DNA of 16,029 nucleotides from Nostoc sp. GT001 (GTDB lineage: Bacteria; Cyanobacteriota; Cyanobacteriia; Cyanobacteriales; Nostocaceae). Shown piece after piece: positions 1 through 6,586 of the stretch. The first letter of the stretch is position 1, and every line of letters begins with the position of its first letter. The notes beneath the pieces were generated by a model. It was not told where the DNA came from and did not search any database. It saw only the letters and a list, made by a program, of their open reading frames with translations. The position numbers and the translations under genes are program-made. Where the stretch lies: NCBI RefSeq assembly GCF_030382115.1, contig NZ_JAUDRJ010000001.1, positions 31,076-47,104 on the forward strand, given 5' to 3'.

Positions 1-797
1 ATCTCTGTGGGTAGGGCAACCTGAAAACCCTTGCTTGCAACCAGAACTAACCGTCGCCGCGCCTGGGGCAACCCAAAGTCAGCCATGTTGACCATGCTGT
101 AATCGACCGAGTACCCCTCTTGCTCCAAAGCTGACAGGATAATACTGAAACTCTGACTGTTCTGATAACGCGGCACATTCTCCAGCGTAAACACCCGTGG
201 TTGCAACTGTCGAATAGCTTCTGCTACTGCGATCGCTGCGGTCAAGTCGTCAGCCGTTTCCCCACCCTTACCCGCTTTAGCTGTATGGGCTTGACTGAAG
301 TTGGCGCACACCGGAGAGGCGTGGAGATAATCGGGGCGGCGGGGAAAACCTATGAATCCTGACTGTACTACTTCTTGTACTGTTAGTTGGACGACTCTAC
401 ACCCGTATTCGCTGAAGTTGTGGTGATGAGTTTTGGCGATCGCCCTGCTCAAGTCTGGTTTTGTGGGGTCGAACTCCACCGCAATGACTGGACGAATCCC
501 GGCTTGCACCATCCCGGCTTCAATTTTACCGCCCCCAGCGAACAGTACTATGGCGATCGGTGCATCATCTGGCAAAACTGGTTTTAATTTTGTGTCATCA
601 AAATTTTTGCAAACATCTAATTTTGGTGATGTCTTTTTGGATTTCGCTCTCTTGATAAAGGTTGACCCATCAAGTAACTTTTTATTTTTGAGGTACGGAT
701 ATAAACATCCAACCGATTCGCATTGTGAGTCTTTAACCCCTTTCTCTAAGAATTTTTCGGGTATTGCAGATAACTCAAATATTACTGATTTAGTCAT
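1..797 (-). CDS. DNA (cytosine-5) methyltransferase, C-terminus beyond window
   Basis: The minus-strand frame is open from an ATG at 797 to the window edge: about 265 residues with no stop. It should transfer a methyl group from S-adenosylmethionine to cytosine C5 in DNA. Visible motifs in order: motif I LFAGGGKIEAGMVQAG, motif II-like VEFDP, motif IV SPVCANFS (Cys nucleophile, with PVC where PPC is usual), motif VI LENVP, and motif VIII QARRRL. The target-recognition domain and motifs IX-X lie outside the window. About 90 residues precede motif I, longer than in minimal enzymes, and their function is not recognised. The start overlaps the stop of the ASCH gene as ATGA, so translation is probably coupled. 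The family assignment is firm; specificity and activity are unknown. No partner endonuclease is visible, so it may be an orphan phage- or plasmid-type methylase. Confidence 0.85.
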   Translation of the reverse strand, partial: MTKSVIFELSAIPEKFLEKGVKDSQCESVGCLYPYLKNKKLLDGSTFIKRAKSKKTSPKLDVCKNFDDTKLKPVLPDDAPIAIVLFAGGGKIEAGMVQAGIRPVIAVEFDPTKPDLSRAIAKTHHHNFSEYGCRVVQLTVQEVVQSGFIGFPRRPDYLHASPVCANFSQAHTAKAGKGGETADDLTAAIAVAEAIRQLQPRVFTLENVPRYQNSQSFSIILSALEQEGYSVDYSMVNMADFGLPQARRRLVLVASKGFQVALPTE

Positions 798-1186
798 GCA
801 GCCACCTCTATGACCAAATCATCTGGCACTTCAAAAATCCCCAACCGCCCAATGTAAGGAATCGGTGTAATCTCTCGCGGATTCTCCAGCTTCCAGTGGT
901 ATTGCTCAGGCATCCCCCAGCCAGACGCAACTGGTGAAAACTTGCAATCAACTATTGTGACAATGCCAATAACTTGACCGCGACGTAGAGAGATTAAATC
1001 TGGGATTACTACCTCCATGCTTTGACAAAATTCTCTTGCTAGCTGGTACTCTTTCTTGGTACAAGTCTTGGCTGCATGAATCAGAATATCGCCGCGATAA
1101 TTGATAGGCCAGCCACGGTTTTCTATGTTTTTGAGAGCATAAATGATTGCCCATGCCCAAGGCTGACGGACTGAAAGTGCTTTCAT
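794..1186 (-). CDS. ASCH-domain protein
   Basis: A 130-aa protein opening with MKALSVRQPWAWAII, followed by a conserved ENRGW and a YRGDILIHAAK segment. This is the typical start of ASCH (PUA-like beta-barrel) proteins, which bind RNA or modified nucleotides and are common in phages and plasmids. The domain fills almost the whole protein. The ATG at 1186 has a GGAG about 10 bases upstream, inside the last codons of the preceding gene, and its stop overlaps the methyltransferase start by 4 bp. The tight arrangement suggests expression with the methyltransferase, and perhaps a shared role in handling modified bases; that role is inference. The biochemical substrate cannot be read from the sequence. 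Confidence 0.8.
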   Translation of the reverse strand: MKALSVRQPWAWAIIYALKNIENRGWPINYRGDILIHAAKTCTKKEYQLAREFCQSMEVVIPDLISLRRGQVIGIVTIVDCKFSPVASGWGMPEQYHWKLENPREITPIPYIGRLGIFEVPDDLVIEVAA

Positions 1187-1191
1187 GGGTT

Positions 1192-1602
1192 TTAAAACTC
1201 CAGCAATTGAACGTAAGCGTCTAATGCCGCAAGTGCCGGATGTGGATGTATTTGCGACTTCAGCCCATTGCAGATTGTGGCGATAGTTCCAAGCTCTATG
1301 AAAGTGAAATGAATATTGGACTGACGGTTAGAACAGCGATGTAAAACTGTTAGAAGAACAAAATTCAACTGTCTGAGAATTACATCTTCAGCTACATCAA
1401 GTCGCCAAGTAAGATTTTCGGAAGTAACCGAACGCCAGGGGTTATCGAAAGAACACTTTTCAACTTTGGGCAGCACTTTTACCTTAAACCTGTAATCCCT
1501 GTCAGTGGTAGAGCATTCATCAGGGGCAAGAGCCGCCCATTGTTGTAAAAGCTGTTGGTAAGTTTCAATCATTCTCAGTTCCCTATCTTGCGTAAAAGAC
1601 AA
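1192..1602 (-). CDS. Hypothetical protein in replication module
   Basis: A 136-aa soluble protein that I do not recognise. It is rich in leucine and glutamine near the start (YQQLLQQWAAL), with a mixed alpha/beta centre and no signal peptide, membrane segment or catalytic motif. The start is chosen as TTG at 1602 because GGAGG lies 7 bases upstream, the strongest ribosome binding site in this cluster; an ATG at 1572 would give a protein ten residues shorter but has a poorer site. It sits 21 bp after dnaB and 5 bp before the ASCH gene in the same direction, so it is almost certainly in the same transcript. Its job, perhaps an accessory to replication or modification, cannot be inferred further. 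Confidence 0.6.
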   Translation of the reverse strand: MSFTQDRELRMIETYQQLLQQWAALAPDECSTTDRDYRFKVKVLPKVEKCSFDNPWRSVTSENLTWRLDVAEDVILRQLNFVLLTVLHRCSNRQSNIHFTFIELGTIATICNGLKSQIHPHPALAALDAYVQLLEF

Positions 1603-1623
1603 TGTTTATCCTCCAGTAGAGCC

Positions 1624-2988
1624 TTAAAAACTACGACCACGAGATAAATTCTTGAATCTGGTAAACTGATGGTCAAATAAAAGCTTGACTGTACCAGTAG
1701 GTCCATTGCGTTGCTTGCGAACAACTAACTCAGCAATGCCACGATCTGGGGTATCGGGGTTGTACATTTCTTCGCGGTAAAGCATGATTACAACATCACT
1801 GTCTTGCTCAACAGCACCACTGTCTTTTAAATCACTTAGTACAGGGCGTTTATCGTTACGGTGTTCAACTTCGCGGTTGAGTTGGGACAAAGCCAGTACA
1901 GGCACATCCAAATCTTTGGCTAATCTTTTTAATCCTCGGCTGATTTCACCGACTCGTTGAGCCATGTTCACCCGTGAATCAGTATCAAGAGCCATTAGTT
2001 GTAAGTAGTCAATGATCACAAGCCCAACACCACCGTAATGGGATGAAATTCGGCGGACTTGGCTACGGATTTGATTAAGAGAAGGGCAAGATTCGTCGTT
2101 GATGAAAATCTGTTGTTCGCTTAATTCTGCGATCGCCACGCTTAAAGGTTGCCACTGGCTGTCAGAGACATTCCCAGTTTCCAAGAAGTTATTTTCAATG
2201 CCAGATTCACTGCTCAAGAATCGCTGTACGTACTCATCAGTAGACATTTCCAAGCTGAAAACGCAGATAGGCATCTTCCCAGTTTTGGCAACATTGAGAG
2301 CAAGATTACCAGCCAAAGCGGATTTACCAACAGAAGGACGAGCAGCTAGTACATACAACCGTCCTTTGCGAAAACCACCGCCGAGTATACTGTCCAGGTC
2401 ATAAAATCCACTGCTTGCTGCTGGTGATCCCTTACCAGTATGACGTGCTTCAATTTCGGTAAAAGTGTCGGCTAGGGCATGAGAAATATGAACCAAGTCA
2501 GAGGCAGAATGCTCAGACTTAATGCAGTAGACTTTTTGTTCGGCTTCGTCGAGAATTACAGGTAAATCAGTTTCGGTGGCATAGCCGAGTTGAACAATCT
2601 CAGTGCCAGCAAGGATTAACTGCCGCCTTTGGTATTTTTCCATTACCAAGTCAGCTAAAACATCGATGTTCACAGCTGACACAGTACAGCCAACCAGACT
2701 GGCCAGTTTATTGCGTCCACCGATACGGAACAATAAACCATTATCAGACAACCAGTTGGTAATGCAAAGCAAGTCTGTTGGTAATCCTTGGCTGTACAGT
2801 CGTAGGGCTGCTTGGTAAATGTCTTTGTGGGCATTGATGTAAAAAGCATCTCTTACCAAGCGATCGCTGATTCGGCTCATGGCACTTGGGTCGAGCATGA
2901 TGCCACCGAGTATCACTTCTTCAGCCTCAATGCTTTGTGGGGGTAAACGGTCTTGTTGGGATGTGAAGTTTGTTTTGTCTTGTGCCAT
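1624..2988 (-). CDS. dnaB: Replicative DNA helicase, DnaB type
   Basis: A 454-aa hexameric 5'-3' fork helicase. The N-terminal DnaB domain (about residues 15-125, PPQSIEAEEVILGG...) is followed by a RecA-like motor: Walker A ARPSVGKS at 216-223, catalytic Glu in SLEM at 247, Walker B VIIDYLQL at 324-331, then the conserved LSQLNREVE, LSDLKDSGAVEQDSD and arginine-finger region near the C-terminus. Length matches chromosomal DnaB and no intein is present. The ATG at 2988 has GAGGTG a few bases upstream. It follows the winged-helix initiator-like gene by 53 bp, the usual order of a self-contained plasmid or phage replication module. Because the neighbours are accessory genes, this is more likely an element-encoded copy than the chromosomal dnaB, but that cannot be proved from the window. 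Confidence 0.92.
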   Translation of the reverse strand: MAQDKTNFTSQQDRLPPQSIEAEEVILGGIMLDPSAMSRISDRLVRDAFYINAHKDIYQAALRLYSQGLPTDLLCITNWLSDNGLLFRIGGRNKLASLVGCTVSAVNIDVLADLVMEKYQRRQLILAGTEIVQLGYATETDLPVILDEAEQKVYCIKSEHSASDLVHISHALADTFTEIEARHTGKGSPAASSGFYDLDSILGGGFRKGRLYVLAARPSVGKSALAGNLALNVAKTGKMPICVFSLEMSTDEYVQRFLSSESGIENNFLETGNVSDSQWQPLSVAIAELSEQQIFINDESCPSLNQIRSQVRRISSHYGGVGLVIIDYLQLMALDTDSRVNMAQRVGEISRGLKRLAKDLDVPVLALSQLNREVEHRNDKRPVLSDLKDSGAVEQDSDVVIMLYREEMYNPDTPDRGIAELVVRKQRNGPTGTVKLLFDHQFTRFKNLSRGRSF

Positions 2989-3041
2989 AGTTCACCTCAT
3001 TTGAAAATTTTGATTTCTAGAAAATCTAGATTCCATATTGC

Positions 3042-4376
3042 TCACGCAGCTTGCGGATGTAAGTACACATACATTTGAGGATGTGTAAGTTTTAACCAAT
3101 CTAACCATTTGAGCGTTGCACCTGGATCTTGTTGGTCATAACGGCTGCTGAAAGAAGCGATCGCTTTGTCTTTACCAACTTCATCCATGCGGTCTAGAAG
3201 TTCAGAGAATGTGGCTTTATGCCAATCAAGAGAACGATTTGAGTAGTAACCGATGGGTTGGTCATTGGCTTTTGATTGTTCAGTTTGTGGCGTAGATAAT
3301 TCAAGAACTTTTGACCAATAAACCAACAGTTCTTCTAAACCAGCTTTACTCACCTCCAAATTGCTGATTGATTTGATCACAGTGGGGACTTTTTGCTGCC
3401 AATTAACCTTGTCCCACTCGGCTCTCTCCTTGGCGATTAACTCCACCAAACGCCGATCACAGGTTTGGTAAATCTTGTCTCTGCAAGAAGTGCGCCAAGG
3501 GAAACGCCAAGAACGGAGCTTGATTTCATTTCTGTAAACTGCGGGTAAAGGCTCAGATGCTAAGATGCCGGGGTCAAGCAAGATGTGATTGAGCAAATCA
3601 TCAATCGACTGAAATCTTGGTTTGCTTGGTTTCTTGTTCGCTTGTTCGTTTTTATCGAACAAACCCGCCGCAATAGTAGGTCTACATGAGGGAATGTCTG
3701 TTTGATGCAAAGTCTCGGATTGATTTGACAACGAAGTGAGAGATTCGGGAATTGGTTCTTCCTGGTTTGATTGTGAAGACGAAGATTCGGGAATTGGTTC
3801 TTCTTCCTGGTTTGGTTGTAAATCCAAGTTAGTTTCTTCACACACACACTCGTTTTTTGGGGGTACTGCACTTAGTGTGAATTCCTTAGTAGATGGGATT
3901 ACCTTAATGGGAATACCTTTGTGGGTCAAAATTGACCCCACCCCCCATGCAGAATTGATCTCCCCACTGGGTGCAAAATTGACCCCACCCCCCGTGCAAT
4001 TTTGACTGGGGTTAATTTTGACTGGGGTTTCTTTTGTTGTCTTGATTTGTGAACGAAGTAATTGAATTTGGTCAGGAGAAACCCACAAAGAAGGTGAAGT
4101 GGGAGTATAAATGTTAGTAGTTCCAATACGTTCTTGTATTTCAATCATTCCGGCGGCTAGTAAAAGCTTGATAGCATTTTTGGCAGTTTTGAGAGCGATG
4201 TAACAATGTTTAGCCATCTTCGGAATAGACTCAAAGCAACCGCTTACACCCGCTCTTCTTTGGATATGCGCGTACAGCCGGAATTCTGATGATTCAAGTG
4301 GATAATCATCAAAAAAACCGGGAATGAAGACTTCAAAAGCTGTCCGATTATTAAGCTGATTTTCTGCTAAAGTCAT
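3042..4376 (-). CDS. Winged-helix replication initiator-like protein
   Basis: A 444-aa protein from the ATG at 4376; an upstream TTG at 4424 is open but unlikely. Residues about 20-95 look like a winged helix-turn-helix (FRLYAHIQRRAG, then an IPKMAKHCYIALKTAKNAI recognition region and a MIEIQERIGTTNIY wing), as in DnaD-like or plasmid Rep proteins. A low-complexity acidic and Ser/Gln-rich linker follows (repeated QEEPIPES), then a C-terminal region with ATLKWLDWLKLTHPQMYVYL. By position next to dnaB it is probably an origin-binding protein that helps load the helicase; this is inference from context and fold. The linker-coding DNA holds iteron-like repeats (separate entry). It may be preceded by a small hairpin at 4404-4431. 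Confidence 0.7.
   Translation of the reverse strand: MTLAENQLNNRTAFEVFIPGFFDDYPLESSEFRLYAHIQRRAGVSGCFESIPKMAKHCYIALKTAKNAIKLLLAAGMIEIQERIGTTNIYTPTSPSLWVSPDQIQLLRSQIKTTKETPVKINPSQNCTGGGVNFAPSGEINSAWGVGSILTHKGIPIKVIPSTKEFTLSAVPPKNECVCEETNLDLQPNQEEEPIPESSSSQSNQEEPIPESLTSLSNQSETLHQTDIPSCRPTIAAGLFDKNEQANKKPSKPRFQSIDDLLNHILLDPGILASEPLPAVYRNEIKLRSWRFPWRTSCRDKIYQTCDRRLVELIAKERAEWDKVNWQQKVPTVIKSISNLEVSKAGLEELLVYWSKVLELSTPQTEQSKANDQPIGYYSNRSLDWHKATFSELLDRMDEVGKDKAIASFSSRYDQQDPGATLKWLDWLKLTHPQMYVYLHPQAA
3923..4030. repeat. Iteron-like repeat cluster inside the initiator-like gene
   Basis: Units built on CAAAATTGACCCCA, or its reverse complement, recur in about 108 bp: 3927-3940 and 3974-3987 in one orientation with identical CCCCCC tails, a degenerate copy near 3952-3966, and two reversed copies with TTTTGACTGGGGTT at 4000-4013 and 4016-4029, 16 bp apart. 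The first unit is part of a near-palindrome, GGGTCAA-AA-TTGACCC (3923-3938), and CAAAATTG/CAATTTTG (3974-3981, 3997-4004) can pair. The repeats encode an unremarkable linker (around KINPSQNCTGGGVNF), so the DNA pattern may matter more than the protein. Likely a binding array for the encoded initiator, and so a candidate origin. Confidence 0.5.
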
Positions 4377-4403
4377 AATGATATACCTAATAAAAATTGC
4401 CTT

Positions 4404-4431
4404 CCCTCGAAAGTCTCTTAACAATCGAGGG
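4404..4431 (-). promoter_or_regulatory. Hairpin in leader of initiator-like gene
   Basis: CCCTCGA (4404-4410) and TCGAGGG (4425-4431) form a perfect 7-bp stem with a 14-base loop in the short gap between the DUF5131 gene and the initiator-like gene. A T-rich run (TTTTTATT) follows about ten bases later on the minus strand, too far for a standard intrinsic terminator. It could act as a weak terminator, an attenuator or an RNA-processing site that sets different expression of the two genes. Confidence 0.3.
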
Positions 4432-4439
4432 ATTTGTTT

Positions 4440-5246
4440 CTAATCACAAGTGAAGTTGGGAAATTCCCGAATTTGTATCTGTTGGGGAAATTCAGCAAGT
4501 TCGCCGCCTTTGGCGTGTTTTGTTTTAAAAGGTTGCTGATTCAAATAAATATTTGACCCCAATTGCTTGACAAATACAGGCGTTTTTGACTCGTTGCACT
4601 GTTTGACGAGAGACTCGACCCATTCGATATGGCATGGTCTAGAGTCTGTCCCTGATTCACCACCGATAATAAGCCACTGGACATCATTCAAATATTGGCT
4701 AATATCGCCCAAATCTTTTAGTAATGGCTCAACTGACCAAAACCGAATAATAGCTGGAATTTGGGCAAGGAATTGACTACGTTCTTCAAGAGTGCGACGG
4801 TTTTCTATAGAAGTTCCAACCCAAATATTAGAAGGTAATTCCTCTAGCCCATGATTAGAAAGCCATTCATCTACAGATGACAACATAATTTCTGGGCGTT
4901 TGGTAAGGATTTGAAATGTTTGCTTTGGTGCTACGAACATTCCGTCTAATATTTCATGTTGCCAAAAACGCGGAACCCACTCACCAAAAACATCGGTCAT
5001 TGAAGAAACGAAATGCTTTTTAGGTTTCCTTTGAAAGCCCCATTTCCGAATAGCTTCTGTATCAAGTGTTAGTTCTGGTGGTTGCCCAGAGTAGGGTAGT
5101 TTGTTTCCACCGAAGAAAGAATTTTGATTCAGTTTTTCGCTATAGCAATTTTTACACCCCTCTGAGATTTTTTGACACCACCAACCGCCGACTTTGACAC
5201 GGATGATATTATCTGTTTGGTCTGTCCATTCTATGTTTGTTGGCAT
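4440..5246 (-). CDS. DUF5131 / phage Gp37-Gp68 family protein
   Basis: A 268-aa protein from the ATG at 5246, with GAGG 5 bases upstream; a GTG at 5252 would sit directly on that site. The N-terminus has the family signature: IEWTDQT, then Cys24-x6-Cys31-x2-Cys34-Tyr (SEGCKNCYSEK), followed by SSMTDVFGEWVP, ILTKRPE, IWVGTSIENRRTLEER, WSVEPLL and LIIGGESG. These match the DUF5131 (Gp37/Gp68) family found in phages, plasmids and islands. The cysteine cluster and barrel-like motif order are reminiscent of radical-SAM enzymes, but no reaction is established here. It is the first gene of the leftward cluster, and the divergent Rpn-family gene starts only 40 bp upstream. Confidence 0.8.
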   Translation of the reverse strand: MPTNIEWTDQTDNIIRVKVGGWWCQKISEGCKNCYSEKLNQNSFFGGNKLPYSGQPPELTLDTEAIRKWGFQRKPKKHFVSSMTDVFGEWVPRFWQHEILDGMFVAPKQTFQILTKRPEIMLSSVDEWLSNHGLEELPSNIWVGTSIENRRTLEERSQFLAQIPAIIRFWSVEPLLKDLGDISQYLNDVQWLIIGGESGTDSRPCHIEWVESLVKQCNESKTPVFVKQLGSNIYLNQQPFKTKHAKGGELAEFPQQIQIREFPNFTCD

Positions 5247-5286
5247 AAACACCTCTGCAATTTGAAATTAGACAATACATTTGAAA

Positions 5287-5345
5287 ATGGCTAATAAAAC
5301 ACCTCTTACTGAATACGATTCTCCTTGGAAGCAAATACTACTCAA
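5287..5345 (+). pseudogene. 5' fragment of Rpn-family nuclease gene
   Basis: From the ATG at 5287 the plus strand reads MANKTPLTEYDSPWKQILL before running into the AT-rich inverted repeat at 5346. TxYDSPWKxIL is how many cyanobacterial Rpn-family (PD-(D/E)XK, formerly 'putative transposase/cytosolic') proteins begin, and a large C-terminal piece of that family lies 500 bp downstream in the same direction. I read this as the start of the same gene, cut by the S23 cassette. The fragment is only about 20 residues, so the match rests on a short motif plus position. The middle of the protein, including the nuclease core, is missing. Confidence 0.5.
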
Positions 5346-5842
5346 CAATTCAAAACTCAAAATTCAAAATTCAAAATTATCTAGAGTTATTCTGCTTAGT
5401 TTTGACTACTATTGCCGCAATTATTTTGATAAGTTCTTCGCTTTCTTGGAGCAGTGATGACAATTTTAATGGTTCAATTATTTCTGTAGTTATCATAATC
5501 CTCAACCAATATCTTGTTTCTCTAGCTTCTTTCAGAGCAATTTCTAGCTTATGGACAAAATCAGCTTTGCTTTGAGCAGATTGAGATTCTTCAACATTTG
5601 CACCTATAGAAGTACCAGACCTGATTAACTGTTTATATAAAACTCGTCCTACTCCCGGCTTTTCATCCAAAACTTTGCATAGGTTAACTATTCTGACAGC
5701 AAAGTTAAATGTTCTATCTGTAATATCTTTTTGTTGATTCATTGCTTTGTATCTCCTCTGCGTTAATTGTGATGTCTTTGTATCCTAAATTGATAAACTA
5801 CTCTTCTTCAATTTTGAATTTTGAATTTTGAATTTTGAATTG
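5346..5842. mobile_element. S23 gene cassette with 33-bp inverted terminal repeats
   Basis: A 497-bp unit bounded by inverted repeats: 5346-5378 and 5810-5842, each starting CAATTCAAAA from outside, 32 of 33 positions identical. The repeats are themselves arrays of the heptamer AAAATTC. Between them is only one gene, the minus-strand four-helix-bundle protein, whose stop codon overlaps the inner edge of the left repeat. The cassette separates two parts of an Rpn-family gene and appears to replace, not merely interrupt, its middle. No transposase is encoded and no target-site duplication is evident (CTCAA against TTTCA), so any movement would need outside enzymes or repeat-mediated recombination. 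Confidence 0.5.
5377..5742 (-). CDS. Four-helix-bundle protein (S23 family)
   Basis: A 121-aa all-helical protein with the hallmarks of the S23/23S rRNA intervening-sequence family: DRTFNFAVRIVNLCK (helix 1), YKQLIRSGTSIGANVEES (helix 2 with conserved RSGTSIGAN), FVHKLEIALKEARETRYWL (helix 3) and a C-terminal helix with LLQESEELIKIIAAIV. Length is normal for the family. The ATG at 5742 has GAGGAG 10 bases upstream. The family's cellular role is not established; the fold resembles the Avd protein of diversity-generating retroelements, but no reverse transcriptase is near. Its placement between inverted AT-rich repeats suggests that it travels as a small cassette. Confidence 0.85.
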   Translation of the reverse strand: MNQQKDITDRTFNFAVRIVNLCKVLDEKPGVGRVLYKQLIRSGTSIGANVEESQSAQSKADFVHKLEIALKEARETRYWLRIMITTEIIEPLKLSSLLQESEELIKIIAAIVVKTKQNNSR

Positions 5843-6241
5843 TTTCATCAGTTTGGGTACGATTTGTTTGGTTGTACGGTTGATTTTCAGTTTCCTGTAA
5901 TCAAGCTGCTAGACTATCAACAAAGGTTGTCGGAGCTAGAAGCCAGTCGTAACCCCTTTGCTACGGTGGTAATGGCTCACTTGGCAGCAGTGCAAACCCG
6001 CAGTAATAGGTCGCAAAGGAAACAATCAAAACTGAATTTAGTGCGTCGGTTGTATGAGCAAGGATTTGAACGCGAGGCTGTTGTTAACCTTTTGGCTTTT
6101 ATTGACTGGATGTTGACGCTACCATTAGATTTAGAGCGAGAATTTCAACGGGAAGTAGAACAATTAGAGGCAGAACAACGTATGCAGTACGTGACATCAT
6201 TTGAGCGAATTGCCCGAATGGAAGAATTGGTAGAAGTGTGA
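5828..6241 (+). pseudogene. 3' part of Rpn-family nuclease gene, N-terminally truncated
   Basis: The open frame encodes 137 aa from a TTG inside the AT-rich repeat; recognisable family sequence starts at about QFGYDLFG. FPVIKLLDY, ELEASRNPFATVVMAHL, QRKQSKLNLVRRLYEQGF, VVNLLAFIDWMLTLP and QRMQYVTSFERIA match the C-terminal half of cyanobacterial Rpn-family (recombination-promoting nuclease) proteins. The catalytic PD-(D/E)XK half is missing, replaced by the S23 cassette. The C-terminal end is also short: the family often continues with a Glu/Gln/Gly-rich tail, whereas here a TGA follows EELVEV, 46 bp before the Tn7-like left end. It is probably non-functional, though the fragment could still be translated. 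Confidence 0.65.
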
Positions 6242-6287
6242 TTTGAACGATAATTTAGCCAAACGGTCACGAAATACTTCAGAAGCA

Positions 6288-6335
6288 TGTGACTTAAAGG
6301 AAAAGATTGCCGGAAATTAAAGGATAAGCTTGCCG
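6288..6335. repeat. Left terminal inverted repeat with two TnsB-type sites
   Basis: Starts TGTGAC and contains two 19-bp direct repeats, TTAAAGGAAAAGATTGCCG (6294-6312) and TTAAAGGATAAGCTTGCCG (6317-6335), matching at 17 of 19 positions and spaced 23 bp. These are the likely transposase binding sites of the left end. The full 48 bp is repeated in inverted form at 11779-11826 with one mismatch. Confidence 0.85.
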
Positions 6336-6355
6336 AACTCTGATTCAGACTGGCT

Positions 6356-6586
6356 TTAAGAATTTTCAACTGAACGTCGAGCTTCCCAAAAAGCATCTAC
6401 GACTTCCTTTTTCCATAAAGCAGAGGGTTTAGCCATAAACTGACGAATATTTTTAAGTGTAGGATTAATACCCTGAGCATAAAGTTGTGGAACAATTTGT
6501 TGAACTTCCAAACAACCTTGTTGAATCACTTCCAAGCGACGCAATAAACGGTAATGTTTGTATCCCTCAACAATAATTTGGCAAAG
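6356..6586 (-). pseudogene. Detached C-terminus of TniQ/TnsD (frameshifted)
   Basis: This frame continues the TniQ/TnsD protein after a one-base shift. Skipping the T at minus-strand position 6587 lets CPD (codon 449) run on as LCQIIVEGYKHYRLLRRLEV and so on for 76 residues to a stop at 6356. That gives a protein of about 525 aa, near Tn7 TnsD (508 aa). The segment has the pattern seen in cyanobacterial TnsD-like tails: a third helix-turn-helix-like repeat, INPTLKNIRQFM, then SALWKKEVVDAFWEA. A TTG at 6544 could in principle start a 62-aa product, but no convincing ribosome binding site was seen. The junction has no slippery homopolymer, so programmed frameshifting is not favoured. Confidence 0.75.

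Noticed and set aside
387..813. Plus-strand reading frames at 387-587 and 433-813
   Set aside because: They lie opposite the methyltransferase, whose minus-strand frame is open across the whole region and carries all the family motifs.
5346..5842. Diversity-generating retroelement suggested by an Avd-like four-helix-bundle protein
   Set aside because: No reverse transcriptase, template repeat or variable repeat is present; S23 proteins share the fold without belonging to such systems.
6145..6396. Minus-strand 83-aa frame across the left transposon end
   Set aside because: It is a chance frame through the terminal repeat; a plus-strand frame at the other end (11628-11975) shares the same peptide because the repeats are inverted copies.
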